Source: Ditylenchus dipsaci
Taxonomy: Eukaryota; Nematoda; Chromadorea; Rhabditida; Anguinidae
DNA length: 64,000 nt
Assembly (NCBI GenBank): GCA_004194705.1
Contig: SADC01000329.1
Location: 496,001 to 560,000 of the forward strand
Reading direction: 5' to 3'
Shown here in pieces: positions 54,019 to 64,000 of the stretch. The position numbers and the translations under genes are program-made. Every line of letters starts with the position of its first letter. Position 1 is the stretch's first letter. The notes beneath the pieces are model-generated. The model was not told where the DNA came from. It saw only the letters and a list, made by a program, of their open reading frames with translations, and did not search any database.

Positions 54019-55680
54019 GTAAATTAAATAAAACTAGGATTTTGCGTAAGACCTGATATAAAATATTTTTCACGAGTGCAGTAGTTTAGAAAATGCTTTA
54101 AGCGGCTGAAACCCTAATAAAAAAGGTTTTGGCACAAAAAGCTAGATTTTTATGACGGAGTAGAGAGTGACAGGTTTATGTTTAAAAAACATTTTTCAAA
54201 TTTTTATAAGCCTAGGTTTCGCTAACTTTTTTGATTTGCTGGATTCTTACTGAGAAAAATTCTGAGTTGGCTTCGCCTATGAAATTAAATTTCACCATTT
54301 TCCCCACAACATATATCACCATAAAGTGTATTTCATGTTTGCCGCTCCTAGGCTACAATATAAAAGCTAATCAAATTTAGCAATCAAAAGGGCCCAAAAA
54401 CGGTATATTTTCTGAAAAAAGATGATTTTTCGAAAATCAAAACTGTTCAAGCATTAGCCTTTTTTGGGTTGCAGTGTTTTCTGAAATTTCCTCGAAGACA
54501 GACATTTGTCGAAAAAATTTTTTCGTCTGTGTCGGTTTTTTCTCTATGGCTATTGACATTTTTGTCTTGGTCTTTTTTTTTAAAAAAAATTTATTTACAT
54601 ACGGCTATTCTACTTTTTTCATTCACGGAAGATGGAAAAAAGTGTCTCTGTATGAATTTTGGATCAAAAGTCTTGCTAGGAATCAGTGTTTAATACATTT
54701 GCCTAATACCAAATGCGCTCAGACGTCCTTCAAAAGCAATTTCGGATCCGGCCAAACAGTGTACTCTTGCTGTTTTTTGTTTTGTTTGAAAAAATCAATT
54801 GCCATACTGTTTTCGGGTGCCGCGTTGGCATAGGTGTGAAGTGCCGTGTGTAGTATAAAAAGCTGCCGGCAAACCCCATGAAAAAAGGCTCTTTCTCCAG
54901 TTCCAAGAAGTCTTTAAAAGGCATCTCAGGAAAATTTAGCTAAAAACATTTTGAAGTTGCAGTATTTTTGATAGCTCTGCAATAATTACTGATGACATCA
55001 GAGCAATATGCAATTTAAGTAGTTCTTTTCGAAGTACAATTTGTGACTGAAAAAAAAATAAAAATTCTTAATATTTTTCACAGACATAAATATATTGGCG
55101 TATTTGTTACTGAAAAACTTTCGTTTTAAGACCCTGAGCTTAACTAAAGAGGAATAGAATTGCGTTCGTGAATTAATGTTGGCATTTACAAAAATAAATT
55201 TTCACAAAATATTAATTTCACAAGACTGATATTTTAAAAGCTCGCTTTTTCATAAAAGTTTCATTTCACAGAACTGCCATTCAACAAGACTGCCTTTTCA
55301 AAAGATTTTTTTATTCATCAGCCTTATAAAGGGTGTTAAAAGAATTTCTAACACTTTTGAATCATCATAACTTTCTTTGTAAACCGATTTTTGAACTACT
55401 GCTGACGTAAATGAACTCAGAATTTAAAAGCAGTTTTTGAGAAACACGATTTTTGCTTGGTGTCCTGGGATCGCGGTCTTGCTCATGCAGATGCCATTCA
55501 TAGACCAGGTCCCAAATCACAGAAGGAACCAAGCGAAAATAGTCTTTTTTGATAAAACAACACTAATGAACACACAAGAACACATTAAAAGAACATAATA
55601 GAATGAAACAGTATATTCCAATCAGCACCTTATAAAAATTAAAAAAAAACCATACAATTTTTCCTTGAAAATTTAGCAAC
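54019..55680. other. Probable intron, no gene recognised
   Basis: Between two minus-strand exons that are phase-compatible. Holds fragments of the dispersed atgcata..gagactct repeat (54640-54690 and 54880) and a tttcacaaaa / tttcacaaga block (55195-55310). Confidence 0.4.
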
Positions 55681-55783
55681 CTTAGGTACCGACCTAGTTG
55701 CAGTGGCCACCATTATTCTATCGCCAAGAATAACAACCGGGCTTTTCTTGACAGCGGAAGCTTGAGCATGATTTGTTAAGATT
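55681..55783 (-). CDS. Exon of an unrecognised minus-strand gene
   Basis: Acceptor ttgaattacag, donor gttgct; ILTNHAQASAVKKSPVVILG and DRIMVATATRSVPK. Phase 2 in, phase 0 out. Joined to 53792-54018 it reads ...RSVPK-DTLIF... without a break. Confidence 0.45.
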
Positions 55784-55861
55784 CTGTAATTCAATCGAAC
55801 GATGTTAATTATTTTTTACGAAGGTTTAAAAAAAACAAATTAAAAAAAAATAAACTCGATT

Positions 55862-55957
55862 TAACGCCCCCCCCCCCCCCCCCGATTTAACCGCCCCCTC
55901 AATTTAACGGCTCCCTAGGGCCGGTCCCAAGGGGGCCGTTAAATCGAGGGTTTACTG
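55862..55957. mobile_element. Truncated miniature element with C-run
   Basis: gatttaacgcccc... is mirrored by gggggccgttaaatcgaggg followed by tttactg before TA. The left terminus is missing. Confidence 0.55.
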
Positions 55958-55976
55958 TATAACATCAATAAATATA

Positions 55977-56400
55977 CAGTCAAACCTCGATAAGCCGGCA
56001 CCCCAAAAGTTCGTTCCAGCCTTGGGTCCGACACTTTTTTGACCCAATTTTCGAAAGCTTTTTCCAGTTCTGTTTATACTGTCTGGTCGGAAATATCGTC
56101 AGAATTCCTATTTTGCCGATCGATTTTTAAAATTCCTGCAATTTCATCATTAAAAAAGCAAAACCTCGATAAGCCGGCACCCTTTTTTTGAAAAGGATGC
56201 CGGCTTATCGAGGTTTCACTTTTTAACCCATATTTTGTTTTCTTTTCAAAAAACGATCGGCAAAATCGGAATCCTGACGATATTTCCGACCAGACTGTAA
56301 GAACAGAACTGGGAAAAGCTTTCGAAAATTGGGTCAAAAAAAGTGTCGGACCAAGGCTGGAACGAACTTTTGGGGGTGCCGGCTTATCGAGGTTTGACTG
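55977..56400. mobile_element. Pogo-like miniature element
   Basis: TA-flanked; ends cagtcaaacctcgataagcc and ggcttatcgaggtttgactg. The centre is a second palindrome that repeats the same terminus (56160-56220), so the element looks like one copy inserted in, or refolded on, another. Confidence 0.88.
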
Positions 56401-56934
56401 TATATCATTTATACTTAACTTTCAAACGCGTTTTTCTCGAATAATATTAGTCTAGGGGCAAAATAGATCTCTAAGTTGAATAAGCATTTTCGAAGCTCTA
56501 TCGAATTGTATATTGGGTTTTCCGATAGCTTACGAACACTATCATATTTTCCCTTGTAAGTTGTATTCCGGTTTTGATTCCCCAAGCTTAGACTTAGACT
56601 ACACGTCAAGCCAATTTTTTACTACACTTACTTCTTATGATTCATAACATTTCCAATTAAAATTGAATTCTCGACAGAAGATTTACAGATTGCGATGCAC
56701 CGATAACTTTACTCAAAATACATTCACACAAAATTAAAATAAAAGAAAATGTCGGAATATTTCTTTTTTAGCTATTGAGTATATTCGATGTAGTTATTTG
56801 ATAAAAGAAGTGAAATTTATGGTAAAAGAAAGTGCCATAAGTGCCACTCACTTAAGTGATTTAGTGCCGCTCACTTACCTTAGACATTATTTCAAGAAGT
56901 TCTCTTGATCATAAAATGCATATAGAGCCTATTT

Positions 56935-57479
56935 TTGCCACGGCCCGAGTTGAGAGACATCGTAAAGCAGCTAAAAAAGTAGCCCCTGTATTATTCCCTT
57001 CCCCTCCAGTACAGCCCTTGATCCCTTTTAAAATCACTTTTTTGTATTCGCGAGTAGCGTCAAAAACTTTATGTCTAATAAGTAAGGAAGCTACTCCTGT
57101 TTTGGAGACCAAAACCGAAGGTGGCCAAGTTTGGGTCTGAAGGTCATCTAGTAATATTGCATCTTGTTCTCCAGATTGTATACCCATGTCCCCTATACCA
57201 TGGTGCACTAATAAAAGTCCAGTTAGAACATCTCTTATGTTTACTATGTCGTGTTCGTGCAGTGTCGGGTGTAGGGGCGGGTGTAGATGTAGGTGGATAT
57301 CAGGGTTGGACCCGGAACATTTTGCAAAAAAAAAATAAATGAACAATGCCAATCTTTCGGTCAAAGATTTCCCACATTTCAGGGCCAGGACTTTCACGCT
57401 GACCAGTCAGCGTTTTGGCTACAAAACGGCTTAGTTAGAACCAGCATCTTGAGAGTATCCTCTCCTGTCTGTATCTCTA
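56935..57479 (-). CDS. Unrecognised minus-strand gene, two exons
   Basis: Exon 57398-57479 (IQTGEDTLKMLVLTKPFCSQ) joins in phase 2 to an exon starting at 57233 (DVLTGLLLVHHGIGDMGIQS, VLVSKTGVASLLIRHKVFD, KGCTGGEGNNTGATFLAALR). The order small residue / SKTG / GGEGNNTGATFL vaguely recalls the nucleotide-binding region of chaperonin-like proteins, but this is a weak guess. Its 3' end runs into a dispersed repeat at about 56935. It lies about 225 bp downstream of trehalase on the same strand. Confidence 0.4.
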
Positions 57480-57704
57480 CTAAAAAACTGCAGCAACATT
57501 ATTTATTCTAAATAAATATTCGATTCATTCTAACTAAAATATGAAATAGCCGAAAGAATTTTGAAATCAGATGCAGGCATTATAATCCATGCAGAAAAGT
57601 GATCACAATATGAAGTGTGGCGCAAATGTTCATTACGGTTATAAAAAAAACCAGAAAAGACGTTCAAAAAGTTGTGTACTAGCAAAGATATGGATTTTCA
57701 ATCC

Positions 57705-57909
57705 TCATCGCTGCTGACTTAGTACAGTGGATGGTCCCGGATTGTTAATCACGTCTTCTGCCACGCCGTCCTGCAAATATTCAATACTCGGTTAAATAAG
57801 AAACCTAAAATCAACCAACGGGATTTTCAGCTAATCCTGGGAATTGCATTCGATCACTGTAAGTGACCAGCAAATCTAGGATCACTCCATTAGTCCAGCC
57901 AAAACCAGT
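57705..57909 (-). CDS. Trehalase last two exons
   Basis: 57820-57909 ([20 protein letters not shown]) and, after a 49-nt intron, 57705-57770, ending [13 protein letters not shown] and TGA. Confidence 0.88.
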
Positions 57910-60900
57910 CTAAAAAGACCGGTCTTTATCGAGAATTTATTGTGGTCATGGCCAACCTGAACATTGTATTCACCACCTACACCAGGCAGTGGCTTTGTTC
58001 CAATCACATTGTATTTCTCAAACATTAGACCGCCCGTATCCTTGTAAACTGCAATATGAAATTGTGTGATAGAAAAGAAAGGGTGGTATTTTTTTTTGCC
58101 CGTTAAATTGTCGAAAATGCCCGTTAAATATTTCTTTTTGCCCGTTAATTCGTGTTGCCCGTTAATTATTCTTTTTTGCCCGTTAAATATTCTTTTTTGC
58201 CCGTCAAATATTTTTTTTGCCCGTCAAATATTCTTTTTTGCCCGTTGATCTATGTAGTCCGTTGATATTACAATTGCCACTTTTAGATGTCATTGCAAGA
58301 AATATCTGGACACAGGAAGGACAAGCCTGCTGTGGTCTACATTCAAGCAATCAAGTTCGATGGCGATAAATCGGAAAGCGATCTCCGGCGATGGAAAGAT
58401 GATGCGACAAGTCTTTAGAACTCAAATCACTGGACTTTGTAAGCTTTCTTTTCTTTTTTTTGTCCGAGAAATTATGCCCTTGGCTTAAGAAAGAAAAAAG
58501 CGTACGACAACAAGCCCACTATCGAAAACTTTGCATGTTCGGTGTCAAGAAAGAAGGGATGCGCCTGTCCAGCTAAGCTCAGAGTCCGCCGGCCAAGTCA
58601 CAATCAGGAAATCATATTGGAGACAACTGTGCAACACTCAAATCATGAATCTACTGCAGAAGCTATTCTATCACCAAAAGCAAAACAGGTCATCCGCTTA
58701 AAGACAAAGGAAGGAAAGACAGGGAAACTGATTTAGCAGGATATGATGGTTGGTAAATTTTGCTCTGCAATAGTTCAACTTTTAATTTAGGCCATGAATT
58801 GTCTTCATTCTGTTCCAAAGCTCAGCCAAATTCAAATTTCATGAGCCGTGAGAAGAGAGAAGATTCTTCACCCGTCACAATTGAGCATCTGAGGGATTAC
58901 GCTGCAGCGAAAGAAATGGAGCCGAACAATGAAGATGAGGTTTACGTCACTAAATTCCAATCGAAAAAAGTCGCCAATCAAATTGAATTTCGCCTCGTGT
59001 GGACAACAAAGAAGTTGAAGGCATTCCAGGGCCGTTCAAGGTATGTCAACGTTGACTCAACGTACATGCTGAATTGGAATGGGTACCCAGTGATGGTGAG
59101 CAAGTTAAACGTACTACCCTTCTCCTCATCACTTTATTACAAGGGTCTTTGGTTAAGGTCGTAGCATCCGTACCGTTTGTTCCGCAAGCACTCTACCGCG
59201 AAGCACATCTGCTAGGGGAGGAAGGCCGAAGACTCTATAGAAGTAACGCACTTTTTGTGATGCCCTCAAAGAAGGTGACCAGTGAAGACATTGCCCAGCA
59301 TTATGATGTCTTCAGCGGTGGGCTCTATCTCGTTACATGGGAACAATACCAAGTAAGTCTCACCTATGCACATTGAATATTCTATTATGTAACTTAGGAA
59401 TTGAATATCTCTCTTCTATGTCCTTCGACCATCTCCGATTTGGCCGCGTTTCTACTCGTGCACTTACTATGAGGGAATAAAGAAAGGACCATGCAAACAT
59501 GCACTGTTTATCATGAAGAAGCTAGGTGTGATTCAATTCCCGACGCACGCCGTGGCAAATGCATTGGTCAAAAAAAGAAAAAGAGGAAGGCCATCTCAAA
59601 GTTAAAGGTTCAATTATTAGAGTGTTTATGTTATTAAATTGTTTACCGCTATTGTTGTTAATGCTTTTGACGAACTGAAATAAACTGAGCGATTAAAACA
59701 ATGAAGATGTAGTAATGTGTGTTTGAGAATATTTCTTCATTTACTCTTGCTGGCCTACAATTGTCAGAAGATGTTCAATTGTTGTTGTACTTATGAGGCT
59801 AGATAGATCAACGGGCAGAAAAATATTTAACGGGCAAAAAAGAATATTTGACGGGCAAAAAAGAATATTTGACGGGCAAAAAAGAATATGTGACGGGCAA
59901 AAAAGAATATTTGACGGGCAACACAAATTAACGGGCAAAAAAAAATATTCAACCGGCATTTTCGACAATTTAACGGGCAGAAAAAAATATTATCCGAAAA
60001 GAAAATGAAGATGAACCTCTGTAGTTGCTAAGAACCCACTTCTGAGCCAGCCAAAACGCCTTCTGTTGCATACTAAAAACTAACGCGGTTACTAAAGAGC
60101 ACAATAAAAAGAGTCCGTATTCTTAAGAAGAGAATTTCAGACAAGAAAAATATTCTCGGATTCATAGTATGAAATTTCAGCCAGCATGATTCAAGAGTAG
60201 TTCTAGGTGTTCGGTCTAATCTTTTGTAAAAATGTGTTCGGAACATAAAGTAGAATTAAACAATATCGGTCATATCGCATAGTTAAACATACATTGGGTT
60301 CTCTGATTTCCTTAGTCCTTCAATAACCATTTGGTTTAGCGGAGGCATCCGTTGGGGAAATCCCATCTAAATAAAAAAAATCAGGCTGTTCATAAAGTTT
60401 GGTTGTAAGTTTATTTCAAGTTTTTTAGGAGCGTCTGAAAACCAATTTTGAGTGGTAATTTTACATAAAAAGACCGAAAAGGCAGAACTTTTTGCGCTTT
60501 GGGCTCTTCTATTTGAAAACTTACATATTTGTATCTTTTATAGATAAATGTTGACTTAAAATGGGGTTTGACTACTCCTAAATATTTTGGCCAGTTTTCA
60601 AAAGTTGACGTTTCATGTTGTAGTCTAGATTGTAAACTACAAAATTAGAGATCAACATATTTAAAGTTGTCACAAGATTTATACAAAAAACACAATGCCA
60701 CTAAAATGTAATTTTCACCTAATATGATTACGAGTAAAATTAAATTTGACTCACTGTTGGCCACTGTCATTGTTTAGGCTAAACCAATTTGGAATTTACT
60801 TAGTCCTAATCTATTTGCACTGTTACCTAGTTGGTATGCCTCCAGCAAAGTTGAACACGCCCAACTCTTCCATTCTGTTAAAAATATTCTCAGATTGAGC

Positions 60901-61270
60901 CAAGTCGATAGAGTGGTAACATTTTGTGAATAGAGGAATAGCTATGGAAGCATAGTAGTCCAATTTGTGCTCTTTGGTTTTTAAGTTGAAGTCGTACCAC
61001 CCACTTGCATTTTTCACATAGAATACTTTCTGAAAGTCGATCAGGAAGCTGTTGTATCTTTTCTGATACTGCAGCGATTTGATCGTGTCACCTGCAAAAA
61101 GCATTAAATTGGAGTAGAAGTAATTTCATATACCTATTTCATCAAAGAGATACGAAAGAATGTTGAAGTTACTACACATGAATGCATTCAAGTCCACTGG
61201 CACAATGGAAGTAGTTTGAATGGAAGACAGTTTGGAGGAGTCCTTCAGCCACCGGCTACTGAAGTCCCAC
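57705..61270 (-). CDS. Trehalase (GH37), C-terminal half
   Basis: Hydrolyses trehalose to glucose; usually secreted or membrane-anchored. Exons (minus strand): 61134-61270 ([29 protein letters not shown]), 60827-61091 ([31 protein letters not shown]), 60293-60366 (WDFPNG-, [15 protein letters not shown]), 60017-60072 ([17 protein letters not shown]), 57957-58048 ([24 protein letters not shown]), 57820-57909 ([17 protein letters not shown]) and 57705-57770 (last 21 codons plus TGA). WDFSSRW, PVDLNA, GGIPT, QWDFPNGW, GGGGEY and GFGWTNG are GH37 landmarks. Introns are 42-49 nt except where elements sit. Two problems: one base is missing after WDFPNG (near 60346), and the residues between GGIPT and WDFPNG are absent. 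The N-terminal half lies beyond 64000 or is displaced by the elements at 61737-63505. Confidence 0.88.
57957..58048 (-). CDS. Trehalase exon (GGxGEY)
   Basis: Acceptor catattgcag; [14 protein letters not shown] to GVGGEYNVQ; phase 1 in, 0 out; 47-nt intron follows. Confidence 0.88.
58081..59995 (+). mobile_element. MULE (Mutator-like) transposon in a trehalase intron
   Basis: 9-bp duplication GAAAAGAAA (58072-58080 and 59996-60004), typical for MULEs. Ends gggtggtatttttttttgcc and ggcagaaaaaaatattatcc are inverted. Both subterminal regions consist of six to seven copies of a gcccgttaaatattctttt unit in opposite orientation. The interior carries a plus-strand transposase remnant, opposite to trehalase. 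Confidence 0.9.
58540..59604 (+). pseudogene. MULE transposase remnant (FLYWCH - MULE - SWIM)
   Basis: FLYWCH-type zinc finger ([20 protein letters not shown] ... [10 protein letters not shown]) at 58542-58655. Start of the MULE core ([39 protein letters not shown]) to about 59098. Then a frame change and a segment ([20 protein letters not shown]) to 59350, and after a roughly 45-nt intron a SWIM finger ([20 protein letters not shown]) with a basic tail [11 protein letters not shown] and stop at about 59604. Much of the catalytic core between the first Asp and the SWIM finger is missing. Confidence 0.82.
60017..60072 (-). CDS. Trehalase exon ([10 protein letters not shown])
   Basis: 56 nt, phase 2 in and phase 1 out, donor gttcat. 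The MULE insertion begins 12 nt into its following intron. Confidence 0.85.
60293..60366 (-). CDS. Trehalase exon with WDFPNG signature and one-base loss
   Basis: atgggatttccccaacgg gives WDFPNG. The expected TGG CCT reads TG-CCT, shifting the frame; with one extra [18 protein letters not shown] follows. Phase 2 on both sides. Confidence 0.82.
60827..61091 (-). CDS. Trehalase exon (GGIPT end)
   Basis: Phase 1 in, phase 2 out after ACT AG. Reads [16 protein letters not shown] to [10 protein letters not shown]. The preceding intron is 42 nt. Confidence 0.88.
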
Positions 61271-61736
61271 CTAAAAAGTTAAAATTTGAAATAAAAATAT
61301 TTGAGTGCTGAAGGTGCTGACGCTCCGAAGAAGAACACGCTTCCAAAAGAGACAGCAAACCAGACGCAACCATACTTGCACACGACTAACAACCAGCGGC
61401 GGAGGCGCGACAGTTGTGGGCGAAAATCAAATTAGAGCGGAAGCAGCTAAAAAGCGGTGGTGAAACCGCGGCGTCGCTCCTAACAGCTGAGAGCTCAATA
61501 TTTTGCGGCGACGGTGCGTGTTGAGGCGGTTGCGAATTTTAGCGGCAGCGGTGGGGCAGAAAACTTAAAGTCAAAAAGTAACGAAAAATATTTAATTTTT
61601 GATTAAAAGTTAAAATAGTGGTCATGTTTTTTTTGCATATTTTACAATTGTTTACAGTAGTGGCAGAAAAAATCTGTTTGACTCTGATAATAGAATTTAG
61701 GAAGAACACACTGACACAATTGTCAAGGACTACCTA
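61271..61736. other. Trehalase intron with a GC-rich patch
   Basis: 61320-61560 is unusually GC-rich (gcggcgg, gcggcgtcgctcc, agcggcagcggtgggg) for this window. I find no trehalase exon in it. No function assigned. Confidence 0.4.
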
Positions 61737-61894
61737 GCTGATTAAAGGAGGAGTGCGAATTGGGGCGAATAAACCAATAAAAATGACCTTTTTTGGTTTT
61801 CACTTTGTGACACTTTTTTAATGATCCTTCATAGATTTTTTCACCAAAGCTCTTAGATAAAAATCCACTTTCTTATGAAACATTTATCTCGGAA

Positions 61895-62843
61895 GGTAAA
61901 ACAGCAACCGGATACAAATTGTAACCGGATACAGCAACCGGATACACTTGAAACCGGATACAGCGACCGCATACGCAAAATGTGTTGTTGTTATTTTTGC
62001 GTCTATTCATTGTTTTTCTGCTCTGTGTTTTATTTGGCTCGCACTGATTTTACTGTATTGAATTTCAAAGTTTTATTTTATTCTCAGATCTTGCGACATG
62101 GCTAACGTAGAGATGACACATTCGCAACGAATTGGAGCAAGGACAGCCCAGATCAGTTCACGGAGGACAGAACGAAATGCTACGTGTGGACTATAGTATC
62201 GAACGATCGGGATGACTATACGTGGAACAGAAGCAAAGCCCGGAGATCAATTGTTTAAGGAAAGGCTGTTGTTATATGGAGGTTAGTCTTTTTGTCAATA
62301 GGTCCTACATAGAATTATTATATTTCAGATTATGATATGTTTATCTTATCGTCGCGCAGTCAAAGTACACACGGCAGTCACAACTTTTACTCATGGGAAA
62401 ATCGGAACTATTATATAAGCGCATGTGGGAAAAGGGTGAGCATTTTGTTTCAATGCACACACTGAGTTGACTAATTATTTATTAGTCAAGGAAGCGTTGC
62501 TCAACCTAGATGTGGTGAATTTATGAATTTAGGACAAGCTGCTGCAATTTCTAGCGACGCTTGAAGGCATCAACTGTGGCGAAGAATGTGGTCACCGAAT
62601 GCACAAATATCTTAAAAGAATCGGCAGTCTAATGGGGATCAACTTCGCAGAGTTTCGTGAAGTCCTCGCACAAGACGATGAATTGTGGTTTATTTGTTTT
62701 GTTTAAATGTTATCTTGGTTTGTTCTTGAAGTAAGGTTGAATAAATGTTTCTTTCATTATTTGAGTTGGTTTAATAACATATTTAAAATTTGTTACCCGG
62801 TTGCTGTATCCGGTTACAATTTGTATCCGGTTGCTGGGCAGTC
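61895..62843. mobile_element. Element with 9-bp duplication nested in the foldback
   Basis: Exact 9-bp duplication ATCTCGGAA (61886-61894 and 62844-62852). Inverted ends carry cagcaaccggatacaaattg followed by taaccggatacagcaaccgg. The left end adds two more caaccggatac-type units. The duplication length and repeat-built ends resemble the MULE at 58081. Confidence 0.85.
62108..62706 (+). CDS. Coding fragments carried by the nested element
   Basis: Two exon-like frames: after acceptor aacgtag, DDTFATNWSKDSPDQFTEDR with CYVWTIVSNDRDDYTWNRSK (about 62112-62249), and after acceptor gaatttag (62532), DKLLQFLATLEGINCGEECG with HRMHKYLKRIGSLMGINFAE, to TAA at about 62705. Both are protein-like, but their junction was not resolved and the family is not recognised. 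Confidence 0.35.
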
Positions 62844-63639
62844 ATCTCGGAAACAAATTTCCCGACCAAATTCTCGAAAATTTTGACTCTCTTGGTCCCC
62901 CCTATGGTTTTTGTCCGGGTCGAAGGGATGGAATGAGATTCGAGTAGTTGAAAACAGGCGATCGGTGGTATCTACATACAAAAGCATCTCCATCAATCTA
63001 AAGGCATCAGTTGAGCATCCGTGGAAATGAGATATTGTGCGAGGGTCTATTAATCGCAAGGAAACACAAGGAGTAGGTCGGCCAAAACATAATTATGATA
63101 TTGATGATGATACAGATGAAATTGTAAATTTGCTAGAGGCGATATTAATATACGATGATGGGAGGATGAGGAGGAAAACGAGGTCCGCCTAGAATGGGCA
63201 CCTGACTTGTCCTTATTTGAAAATAACTGGGAAAAAATGCTGTTTTCAAGATGGAGTCGAAGATTCGACCCGGAGTAAAAACCATAGGGGAGACCAAGGG
63301 AGCCAAAATTTTCGAAAATTTGGTAGGGAACTTTGTTTCCGAGATAGATGTTTCATGAGAAAGTGAATTTTTTTCTAAGAAGTTTGGTGAAAAATTCTTT
63401 GAAGGATCATTGAAAAAGTGTTACAAACTGAAAACCAAAGAAGGTCATTTTAATTGGTTTATTCGAACCAACCCCCCCCCCCCATTTGCACTCCTCCTTT
63501 AACCAGCTAACGTATCCGAGAAAACAAGTACTAATATATATTTTTTGCAAAAATTGCAGTTTTGTTTATACGACGAATACCATTTCATCTTTATACAAAA
63601 AAGATTTTTGGGTAAACAGTAGAGTTTTCACGGAATCCC

Positions 63640-64000
63640 GGTTCTCTTTGGATTACGATTACGGTTCCGTGTTCGAAAAAATATTTAATTCCGCTTCTGG
63701 TTCCAATTTTCACAAAATTCAAATTTTGATTCTGGTTCCGGTCCAAATATCAATTCCGAGCCTTTTTTTGTCGTGATTTTGCTATTGCTAAGCTGATTGC
63801 AGAGGCGTATTTTTAACTTTTGAACGAATTTCATGTGTTTAATATTCAAATAAACAAAAAATCATGTCAAGCAGCAGCGATTTTTTTTGAATACAAAAAT
63901 TGCGGCTCTGGTTTTGATTTCGGCAAAAGTGAAATTCCGGTTCCGATTCCGGTTCCAGTTTTTACAAAACTGAAAATTTTCGGTTCCGGTTCCGGCCCAA
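63640..64000 (+). repeat. ggttccg-rich repeat region
   Basis: Many short copies of ggttccg / attccggttc (63638-63775 and 63902-64000), spaced by AT-rich sequence. Similar strings form subterminal repeats of hAT-type elements; the element would continue past the window. Confidence 0.45.

Larger units (their letters stand above)
61737..63505. mobile_element. Foldback element, interrupted by a second insertion
   Basis: Left arm 61737-61894 continues at 62853-62928; right arm 63250-63505 in reverse. Matching landmarks: aaaggaggagtgc / gcactcctccttt, gaccttttttggttttca, ccttcatagattttttcacc, aaatttcccgaccaaattc, tttttgtccgggtcga. The unique core (62929-63249) shows only an acidic reading frame (DIDDDTDEIVNLLEAILIYD) on the plus strand. 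An autonomous relative is not visible. Confidence 0.82.

Noticed and set aside
54474..54833. 119-codon ORF rich in Phe
   Set aside because: Hydrophobic by base composition; no start context, splice partners or motif.
59793..60008. ORF of repeated GQKRIFD
   Set aside because: Translation of the MULE terminal tandem units.

Overview
This is a window of an AT-rich invertebrate (animal) nuclear genome. The evidence is a multi-exon nuclear receptor gene, a GH37 trehalase, GT-AG introns that are mostly 42-60 nt long with TTTCAG-type acceptors, and many DNA transposons. The short introns and acceptor style would suit an early-branching nematode or another small-intron invertebrate. I cannot fix the phylum from sequence alone. 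There are no bacterial operons, rRNA genes or CRISPR arrays.

Layout. (1) 1-30036, plus strand: an NR2C (TR2/TR4, Hr78-like) nuclear receptor, 5'-incomplete. I place eleven exons. The introns carry hAT, pogo and TA-flanked elements, foldbacks and one small minus-strand ORF (10645-10920). (2) 31095-34917, minus strand: an unrecognised four-exon gene. (3) 35332-40861, plus strand: a very divergent papain-like (C1A) gene without a propeptide, with an in-frame TAG at the usually conserved Gln and altered active-site motifs. (4) 42522-42591, minus strand: an orphan exon fragment of a second nuclear receptor DNA-binding domain. (5) 44018-47012, plus strand: an orphan multi-span membrane protein gene built of micro-exons with phase-1 junctions. 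An intronless signal-peptide/TM ORF (45547-45993) is nested in it, and its last exons are copied in inverted orientation at 47700-48208. (6) 48207-49139: a patchwork of segments copied from 30773-31592 and 42421-42521. (7) 53792-57479, minus strand: scattered exons of unrecognised gene(s). (8) 57705-61270, minus strand: the C-terminal half of trehalase, with a MULE (58081-59995) inserted in what was a 44-nt intron. (9) 61737-63505: a foldback element interrupted by a second element with a 9-bp target-site duplication.

Most of the remaining DNA is mobile-element derived: TA-flanked elements with CCGTATTT termini, pogo/Tigger-like CAGTCAAACCTCGATAA elements, three hAT-like elements with 8-bp duplications, MULE-like elements with 9-bp duplications, palindromic foldbacks (some with tRNA-like cores or ends), and dispersed repeats. 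Duplicated segments differ mainly by one-base losses in G/C runs. Two conserved exons (nuclear receptor, trehalase) each lack a single base in a G/C run. Some frameshifts here may therefore be consensus errors rather than biology.

All exon models were built by hand from reading frame, splice sites and phase. None has transcript support here.
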